A stretch of 8,596 nt of DNA from Sulfurovum sp. GTDB lineage: Bacteria; Campylobacterota; Campylobacteria; Campylobacterales; Sulfurovaceae. How positions within the stretch are numbered: position 1 is the first letter of the stretch; each line of letters starts with the position of its first letter. Position numbers and translations under genes: made by a program. The stretch is taken from NCBI GenBank assembly GCA_021159425.1, contig JAGGRU010000061.1, positions 1 through 8,596 on the forward strand, in the 5' to 3' direction. The notes beneath the pieces were generated by a model. It made no database searches and was not told the DNA's origin. It was given only the letters and a program-made list of their open reading frames with translations. Of the stretch, positions 1 to 5,758 are shown one piece after another.

Positions 1-19
1 TGTTTATATCATAGCGTAG

Positions 20-35
20 GGTCGGTTTACCGACC
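20..35. repeat. Perfect GC-rich inverted repeat just past the SNF2 stop codon
   Basis: GGTCGG-TTTA-CCGACC on the plus strand, a six-base perfect stem with a four-base loop, extendable to seven pairs with a two-base loop. It begins one base after the TAA of the SNF2 gene and stands out as GC-rich in AT-rich DNA. On the minus strand it is followed by CTACGCTATG, with no T run, so it is not a textbook intrinsic terminator. It may act as a 3' mRNA stem, or be a small dispersed palindromic repeat. Confidence 0.65.
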
Positions 36-36
36 A

Positions 37-3000
37 TTAAATCTTCAATAAAGCCACCAGCTCTTCACCGTTAAACTTCTCTTCTTTATTTTCTCTACCT
101 TTATAAATACCCTCCTGAAGAGACTTTTTCTTCTCCTGAAGTTTAAGTATCTGCTCTTCTATGGAGTTTTCGATAATAAGCTTGTAAACAAATACCGGTT
201 TATCCTGTCCTATGCGGTAGGCTCTGTCTGTGGCTTGGTTTTCCACTGCCGGATTCCACCATGGGTCGTAGTGTATAACCGTATCTGCCGCTACCAGATT
301 GAGTCCTACCCCACCGGCCTTTAAACTAATGAGGAAAATACTGGCATCTCCTTTTGTAAATTTATCTATGGCTTCGTCTCTTTTTCTTGTGGCTCCTGTA
401 AGCTTACTGTAGCTGTACTCTCTCTTTTTGATCTCCTCTTCGATAATAGCGAGCATAGAGGTAAATTGCGAAAAGACCAATACTTTTCTACCCTCTGTCT
501 GCAATTCATCTATGAGTTCTAAAAAAAGTTCAAGTTTGGCTGATTCACTTACTTTTTTAGCAGCTTCAAGTTTCAAAAGTTGAGGATGACAACAGACCTG
601 ACGTAATTTTAATAAAGCGTCAAGTATGGTAATGTGACTCCGTGACAGCCCCTTGCCTTTAATGGCTTCTCTTACTTTTTTCTCCATTGTTATACGTATA
701 TTTTCATACAGTGTAGCCTGTTTTTTGCCAAATGTAGCTCTTTTGATTATCTCTGTTTTACCGGGAAGTTCCAGTGCTACTTCGTCTTTAGTTCGTCTCA
801 GTATGAATGGTGCTACTTTTTTGTTGAGCATCTCCCTTCTTGTCATATCATTCTCTTTTTCTATAGGATTTTGATATAAAGCTTTGAAAAATTTAAGATT
901 ATCCAGAAAGCCCGGCATTAAAAAGTCAAATATCGACCACAACTCACCCAAATGATTCTCTATGGGTGTACCACTGAGTGCCAGTTTGTGTTCTGAGCTG
1001 AATGATTTAATGGCAAGTGCCATTTTTGTTTTAGGATTTTTGATCTTTTGGGCTTCATCCAGTATGATGTAGAAAAATTTCTCTTTTTTGTATTTCTCTT
1101 CATCTCTTTGGGCTAACTGATAGGTGGTCAATATAATGTCATAATGCTCTATCTCTTTAAACTTTTCTGCTCTGTCTATGCCATAAAGTGCCAAGTAACT
1201 GAGTTCGGGTGTAAACTTCTCTATCTCATTTTTCCAATTTCCTATGAGTGACGTGGGCATGACAATAAGTGTTGGACCATTGAGTTTTGTCTTGCTTTTA
1301 AGCACTTGTAAAAATGCCAATGTCTGTACTGTTTTTCCCAACCCCATGTCATCAGCTAATATACCGGCAAATTTAAATGTATGTAAAAAGTTTAACCAGT
1401 CCAGTCCAAACTGCTGATAGTCACGCAAAGTGGCATTAAGTGTTTTAGCTGGTACGACAGACTCTATGCCTTTGAAGTTTTTAAGTTTAAGCGAAAGTTC
1501 TTTAAGCTCTTTAGCACCTTTCCATACAATATTACTCTCTTCATCCAATTCCAGTAAATGGGCATCATACGGTTTAATAACAAGCGTATCTCCCTCTTTT
1601 TTGTCAAAAAGTTCAAAAATAGTATTGAGTATGGGCTTGATCTCTCTGGATTCTATGTGTAAAAACTTTCCATCTTCCATTTCAAGATTAAGTTTTTCCG
1701 GTATTTCATCTACACTGTCATACTCTTCTAAAAGAGAGTTGACTATAGGCATAAGGGCAACTGATCGACCTCCAACTTCTACAGAGAATGAAAGCTCAAA
1801 CCAAGGGTTTGTATCACCACCCTCTGCACTCTCTACCACAATAGCATCTGCATATTCAAAAGAGAAATTGAAACTCTCATCTATCTCTATATCCCAGCCG
1901 GACTCCCGTAGCTTTTCTAAATGATTTTCCATAAAATTACGCCATCTCTCTATGGCTTCCTGCATACTCGGCTTTGCAAAACTCATATAGCCTTGCAAAA
2001 AATTGTCAAATTCAAAACCAAGCAATTCTATTACTTCCCGGTAAGCACGCTCTTTTTCACGATCTCTCAAGACCTTTAAAATCTTGTTTCTCTGAGAGAC
2101 GATCTCACTTTCGTGAAAAGGATAAGCATTATATTCATACGCTTCATACATAAAATGTAACTCCATAGCATGCATGGTTTTAGACATGTTTTTCTTGCCA
2201 TAAAGATACAAGTAAGGCTTGGGAGCTACAGAAAACTCTTCTATCTCAAATGTCTCTGGCAAAGGAAAATCTACATTTGGTAACTTTTCGACTACTTTTT
2301 GTGTGACTTTTGTCATCTCATCTATAGACATTTCAGGTGCATTAAAGAGGCATACAATCTCCTCACTACTATAAGCTGTCTCTACTTCACAGAGTGTATT
2401 CTCATCCATATCGATGCACATCTTAGGGATGGTATTTAAGATGAGTTCTTCATTAGAGTAAAGGTTAGGGACAAGTTGTGCCTTACCCTCTTTCTCCACC
2501 CATTCAAATGTCAACAATTTATTTTCATTCCTGTAGCTAAGAGGGATCACATTGTCACGGTAATAACACTTGCCGGTTGCAACAAGTTTTTTAAGCATTA
2601 ATGCACCATATTCATCTTTAAATTTAAACTCACTATGGTACGCACCATTAGAGGTATTTTTAAGTTGTCCGATAAGTTTCCTGTCATCATCTGTCAAATA
2701 AGGGTAATAGTAAGTCTTTTCAAAATAATACATCATATTTTCATTCGATACTTTGGCACCTTTTGAAATACTGCCATTTTTTAAATATTTTGCTTTACAC
2801 AGGTCAAAATCATCAGTCCCTTCTCTAAAGAGCCGGATGATCATAAAGTATTCTTGTTCTGTATATGCTTCTACTTTCTCTTTTGGCTGATGTATCTGCA
2901 TAAATTTTTTAAGCCAATGCTCCGGATCGTTCACTGTTTTCATCTGACCTTTGTCTGACATCATTTTGAAAAGTACTGCCACAGCATGTTTACAATCAGT

Positions 3001-3243
3001 ATGCACGGGGCAGGAACATTGGCTTTCTATGAGTAAATCATTATATTCACTAAAAACAATATATTGTTCATAATTACGTGTACCACTGACTTTTGCTTGG
3101 ACAAAAGAGGTCCCGTCACCATTGTCAAAAAAAGTATAATATTTTACTCTGTTTTCTGCATAATACTGATGCCCTCTGGTATATGTTCTATCATCAAAAT
3201 TTTCAAGTATATCTCTTTTGGTTAATTTCAATTCATCTATCAT
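37..3243 (-). CDS. SNF2-family DNA helicase/translocase with N-terminal SWIM zinc finger
   Basis: A 1068-residue Swi2/Snf2-type ATPase, expected to translocate on double-stranded DNA and remodel DNA-protein complexes in the cytoplasm; its substrate is unknown. A SWIM zinc finger sits near the N-terminus (C76, C78, C84, H86; CxC-x5-CxH). Residues about 130-590 are a poorly conserved middle region, in the place where bacterial SNF2 proteins carry the SNF2-associated domain. The two RecA-like lobes fill residues about 600-1040: motif I ADDMGLGKT (630-638, K637), motif II DEAQ (729-732), motif III SGTPIEN (757-763), motif V around KAGGVGLNL (975-983), and motif VI QATDRAYRIGQ (1003-1013). All key ATPase residues are present, so it should be active. 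The length is usual for bacterial SWIM-SNF2 proteins. The ATG lies 28 bases after the recombinase stop, with AGGT at 3256-3253 nine bases before it. It is the last gene of the block. Family certain; cellular role (repair, transcription recycling or defence) not determined. Confidence 0.95.
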   Translation of the reverse strand: MIDELKLTKRDILENFDDRTYTRGHQYYAENRVKYYTFFDNGDGTSFVQAKVSGTRNYEQYIVFSEYNDLLIESQCSCPVHTDCKHAVAVLFKMMSDKGQMKTVNDPEHWLKKFMQIHQPKEKVEAYTEQEYFMIIRLFREGTDDFDLCKAKYLKNGSISKGAKVSNENMMYYFEKTYYYPYLTDDDRKLIGQLKNTSNGAYHSEFKFKDEYGALMLKKLVATGKCYYRDNVIPLSYRNENKLLTFEWVEKEGKAQLVPNLYSNEELILNTIPKMCIDMDENTLCEVETAYSSEEIVCLFNAPEMSIDEMTKVTQKVVEKLPNVDFPLPETFEIEEFSVAPKPYLYLYGKKNMSKTMHAMELHFMYEAYEYNAYPFHESEIVSQRNKILKVLRDREKERAYREVIELLGFEFDNFLQGYMSFAKPSMQEAIERWRNFMENHLEKLRESGWDIEIDESFNFSFEYADAIVVESAEGGDTNPWFELSFSVEVGGRSVALMPIVNSLLEEYDSVDEIPEKLNLEMEDGKFLHIESREIKPILNTIFELFDKKEGDTLVIKPYDAHLLELDEESNIVWKGAKELKELSLKLKNFKGIESVVPAKTLNATLRDYQQFGLDWLNFLHTFKFAGILADDMGLGKTVQTLAFLQVLKSKTKLNGPTLIVMPTSLIGNWKNEIEKFTPELSYLALYGIDRAEKFKEIEHYDIILTTYQLAQRDEEKYKKEKFFYIILDEAQKIKNPKTKMALAIKSFSSEHKLALSGTPIENHLGELWSIFDFLMPGFLDNLKFFKALYQNPIEKENDMTRREMLNKKVAPFILRRTKDEVALELPGKTEIIKRATFGKKQATLYENIRITMEKKVREAIKGKGLSRSHITILDALLKLRQVCCHPQLLKLEAAKKVSESAKLELFLELIDELQTEGRKVLVFSQFTSMLAIIEEEIKKREYSYSKLTGATRKRDEAIDKFTKGDASIFLISLKAGGVGLNLVAADTVIHYDPWWNPAVENQATDRAYRIGQDKPVFVYKLIIENSIEEQILKLQEKKKSLQEGIYKGRENKEEKFNGEELVALLKI

Positions 3244-3271
3244 GTTTTACGTACCTATGTGTTAAGTTAAA

Positions 3272-4087
3272 TTATCGTAACGGATGATACGCATTCATCG
3301 TATCTGCCAAGTTCTGTTTCTGTATATGTGTGTAGATCTGTGTGGTTTCCAAAGAACTGTGTCCAAGTAACTCTTGCACTACACGTAGATCTGCTCCGCC
3401 TATGATGAGCGAAGAGGCAAAAGAGTGACGCAAGACATGAGGAGAAACACCCAAATATTTTTTAACTATTTTGTAGGCAGAAATACGGGAAAGAACATCT
3501 CCTTTATAGTTAAGCCAAAGGTACGAACTCGCCATAGTCTGCTCAGACAAATAGAGAGTCAATGCTTCTGTAGCCACAGGAGCCAAAGGAACTACGCGCT
3601 CCTTCTCTCCTTTGGCAAAACGGATCCTAAGCCATCCGTCTACAATATCGGCTCTCTCTACACTCAATGCTTCAGATATACGACATCCGCTTGCATATAA
3701 AAAGAGAATAAGTGCATAGTCACGAAGCCCTTTGACCGTAGTTCTGTCTATCATTTCCAATCCACCCAATATCTCCTCATAGCTAAGATACTTTGGCAGA
3801 TTTTTAGGCACTTTTGCCATAGGGATCTTTATCTTTTCATGTGTAAAACTTTGAAGGTGACAAAAATGAAAGAAAGTATTGATAGAAGAGAGTTTTCGGT
3901 TCAGGGTTCGCTTGTTTTCAAATGTAGCCAGGAATTTAAGAACATCTGTTGTGTCAAGTTTTGTGAGTATTTTTTCCGAATGAATTTCTAATTGTTTCAA
4001 GTCACCCAAATAAGAAGATACAGTAAGAGCATCAAGTGCTTTAGTCACACTCAAATACTCTTCAAAAGCAATCAGTAAATCACTCAT
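3272..4087 (-). CDS. Xer-type tyrosine recombinase
   Basis: A 271-residue site-specific recombinase that would cut and rejoin DNA through a 3'-phosphotyrosine. Residues about 1-85 form the SAM-like core-binding domain and 100-271 the catalytic domain. The full active-site set is visible: R136 (GCRISEAL), K159 in the beta-hairpin (AKGEKERVVPL), H217 and R220 (SPHVLRHSFA), H243 (LLGHSSL) and nucleophile Y252 (TTQIYTHI). The C-terminus YHPLR resembles the HPR tail of XerC/XerD. It is shorter than XerC/XerD (about 300 residues) and much shorter than the XerH of Helicobacter and Campylobacter (over 350), so I give no symbol. The ATG is 8 bases after the lipoprotein stop with no clear Shine-Dalgarno close by, so translation is probably coupled. 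No flanking att sites, cargo or phage genes are seen, which favours a housekeeping chromosome-dimer role over a mobile-element integrase, but this is inference. Confidence 0.93.
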   Translation of the reverse strand: MSDLLIAFEEYLSVTKALDALTVSSYLGDLKQLEIHSEKILTKLDTTDVLKFLATFENKRTLNRKLSSINTFFHFCHLQSFTHEKIKIPMAKVPKNLPKYLSYEEILGGLEMIDRTTVKGLRDYALILFLYASGCRISEALSVERADIVDGWLRIRFAKGEKERVVPLAPVATEALTLYLSEQTMASSYLWLNYKGDVLSRISAYKIVKKYLGVSPHVLRHSFASSLIIGGADLRVVQELLGHSSLETTQIYTHIQKQNLADTMNAYHPLR

Positions 4088-4095
4088 GTTTTTTA

Positions 4096-5124
4096 TCAGT
4101 TATAACCTAATTTATCAAGGTGTATGATCTTCCCGTCTTTATACATTTTGGATCCTGTGATAAATACCGGTGTATCTGTTTCACCTATATCATAAATTTT
4201 GTGTTTCGTTAAATTCGAATTAAGCACGATCAGTGAACCACCCTGATCTAGACCATATATTCTTCCACCCACTGCAGTTGCAGCAGAGAAGTGTACATAT
4301 TTAAATTTCTTTCGAGCGACTGGATTAAGTGAACTGTCTAACTTGATCACTTCACCCTCTTTGGTAAATATATATACCTGACCATTGGAAATAGCGACAT
4401 CTGAAATATTTGCACGAAGCTCTTGTTGTCCTGCATCACCTACTGTCATAAGCTTTGTAGCTGTTGCGGCAACCATCGTATTACCCGTACGGTCAAGATA
4501 GATCACATTGTTAAATATTTCATGACTACTCAGATAAATAACAGTCGCGTTTTCAGTATCATCTTTGCTGATTACTACAATTTTTCCATCAAGCATAGGT
4601 ATGACAGCCAAATTGTCTATGAACATTGGAGTTGCAGCTCTTGTATCAATGGCAAATGTTTTTTCCGATTTGTTTTCGATCAATTTCTCATCACTTGACA
4701 CTTTATAGATACCAAAAGTATTATCATTTAGCACATACGCCACTAAACCATTCTTGATCCCTGCTGCAACAACAGGTACTCCCATAGAAACATTTCTGAC
4801 TATCTTACCTGATTTTTTATTGATTATTTTGAACTTACCATCAGGAGAACCTGCCAAAACATAACTAGAGCTTTCACTTAAAAATCTATAATTTTCACCA
4901 AGATTGATCTTGCTTATGCCTGCTTTACCAATGTATCTTCCACTTTGAAGTGTAGCCCCATCACGACTTTGATCAACAATAACTCCACCATAAGAACTTG
5001 CTGCCCCATCTGCAGAAAATACTTGTTCAGGTTCAAAATACTGTTTGGAACTACATCCGGAAAAGATCAATGCAGTAACAGTAAGTACAACAAATGATAA
5101 TCTGGATCGTACTGATTTACCCAT
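4096..5124 (-). CDS. Lipoprotein with BamB/PQQ-like beta-propeller
   Basis: A 342-residue probable outer-membrane or periplasm-facing lipoprotein. A basic start (KSVRSR) and hydrophobic core lead to a lipobox LIFSGC with the lipidated cysteine at C24. The mature part shows repeated beta-propeller blades, each with a V/I-rich strand, a G/D turn and a xVxxLD- or IYK-like strand: about residues 84-108, 127-147, 172-194, 212-226, 246-268 and 285-306. This is the pattern of PQQ-like repeats as in BamB, which scaffolds the BAM complex that inserts outer-membrane beta-barrels. It is shorter than E. coli BamB (about 390). It overlaps the stop of the YfgM-like gene by one base (TAATG), with AAAGG seven bases before the ATG. 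That gene order matches yfgM-bamB of enterobacteria and supports a BamB-like reading. The propeller fold is fairly safe; BamB function is inference, and another periplasmic propeller protein is possible. Confidence 0.85.
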   Translation of the reverse strand: MGKSVRSRLSFVVLTVTALIFSGCSSKQYFEPEQVFSADGAASSYGGVIVDQSRDGATLQSGRYIGKAGISKINLGENYRFLSESSSYVLAGSPDGKFKIINKKSGKIVRNVSMGVPVVAAGIKNGLVAYVLNDNTFGIYKVSSDEKLIENKSEKTFAIDTRAATPMFIDNLAVIPMLDGKIVVISKDDTENATVIYLSSHEIFNNVIYLDRTGNTMVAATATKLMTVGDAGQQELRANISDVAISNGQVYIFTKEGEVIKLDSSLNPVARKKFKYVHFSAATAVGGRIYGLDQGGSLIVLNSNLTKHKIYDIGETDTPVFITGSKMYKDGKIIHLDKLGYN

Positions 5125-5702
5125 TACTTTGCCTTTATAGTAGAGTGCTCAAGAAGTCTCGCCAACATTGAAAGCGGAGAACGTTCATCAATCAGTTCCA
5201 ACTTGGACTTCGCATTTTTCACATCTCCTGCTTTTATAGAAATATAAGCTTCTTCCAACAGTGCCATCTCTTTGTATAATTTAGAATCAACAGGTTGTTT
5301 TTCTATTGCTGCTGCTGTATATTTACTGGAATCTGCAATAATAGAATTTTTACTGCTTGCTAAAGTACTTAATGCTTTAGCATCCTGGGTTTTTGCTGCT
5401 TGAGAAAAAGTATAAAGTTCAAAAAGAGCCGGATTTTTTGTTTTGAGTGTTTCAAGTGCCTGTGCATCATCTGCTTTGCTCTGAAGCGTTAAAAAAGCAT
5501 TATTTGCATCTTCCAGTTTAGCTTGTTTCATAGCATCAATTGCTGTCAAGCCTGCGAAAAAAAGAATGATCGCTGCGACAGCAGCCCAAATAATATATTT
5601 ATATTTTTTATATAACTCTTCAATTTTAAATGCACTCTCAAGTATTTTTTCATCACCGCTTAACTCTTTTTTTACATATTTAACATCATCTTTAATGCTC
5701 AC
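5124..5702 (-). CDS. YfgM-like single-pass membrane protein with periplasmic helical (TPR-like) domain
   Basis: A 192-residue protein. Residues 1-36 are charged and presumably cytoplasmic, residues 37-56 form one strong hydrophobic segment (YIIWAAVAAIILFFAG core), and the rest is Ala/Lys/Leu-rich helix suited to TPR-like repeats, with a clear helical hairpin around 142-185. The lack of a cleavable signal and the Lys-rich flank before the membrane helix suggest N-in, C-out, an inner-membrane anchor with a periplasmic domain. This matches the architecture and size of E. coli YfgM (about 206 residues), an ancillary SecYEG/PpiD partner that helps periplasmic and outer-membrane protein biogenesis. 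The neighbouring BamB-like lipoprotein, overlapping by one base, repeats the yfgM-bamB order and is the best support. The start is GTG, chosen because AGGAG lies six bases upstream and no in-frame ATG precedes the membrane helix. Sequence resemblance alone would not settle the family. Confidence 0.82.
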   Translation of the reverse strand: MSIKDDVKYVKKELSGDEKILESAFKIEELYKKYKYIIWAAVAAIILFFAGLTAIDAMKQAKLEDANNAFLTLQSKADDAQALETLKTKNPALFELYTFSQAAKTQDAKALSTLASSKNSIIADSSKYTAAAIEKQPVDSKLYKEMALLEEAYISIKAGDVKNAKSKLELIDERSPLSMLARLLEHSTIKAK

Positions 5703-5708
5703 TTATTT

Positions 5709-5713
5709 CTCCT
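5709..5713 (-). promoter_or_regulatory. Ribosome binding site fixing a GTG start
   Basis: AGGAG on the minus strand, followed by six A/T bases and then GTG at 5702-5700. This is the best Shine-Dalgarno in the window and decides the non-ATG start of the YfgM-like gene. The next in-frame ATG codon (M58) comes only after the membrane helix. Confidence 0.8.
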
Positions 5714-5731
5714 GCACGTTTTATTGGATAT

Positions 5732-5737
5732 ATTATA
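5732..5737 (-). promoter_or_regulatory. Putative sigma-70 -10 box for the YfgM/BamB/Xer/SNF2 block
   Basis: A perfect TATAAT on the minus strand in the 56-base gap after mutS2. The expected start is near 5725, giving a leader of about 20 bases before the GTG. The hexamer 17 bases upstream is AGCTAA, a poor -35 that overlaps the mutS2 stop, but a T-rich run (AATTTTTAAC) fills the spacer. Campylobacterota housekeeping promoters commonly rely on such AT-rich periodic tracts rather than a -35. If active, this promoter could drive all four genes down to position 37. Confidence 0.6.
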
Positions 5738-5758
5738 CCCTTTGGAGTTAAAAATTAG

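Noticed and set aside
1430..1924. 164-codon open frame on the plus strand, rich in Ser and Leu
   Set aside because: It lies wholly antisense inside the SNF2 gene, has low-complexity composition expected of a reverse-frame shadow, and has no recognisable domain.
3275..3290. GATAAT-like -10 for SNF2 within the end of the recombinase gene
   Set aside because: Only a partial match, with no supporting -35 or spacing; too common in AT-rich DNA to call.
3272..4087. Tyrosine recombinase as the integrase of a genomic island
   Set aside because: No tRNA, direct repeats, cargo genes or transposases are visible nearby, and the gene sits inside a tight gene block with ordinary composition.
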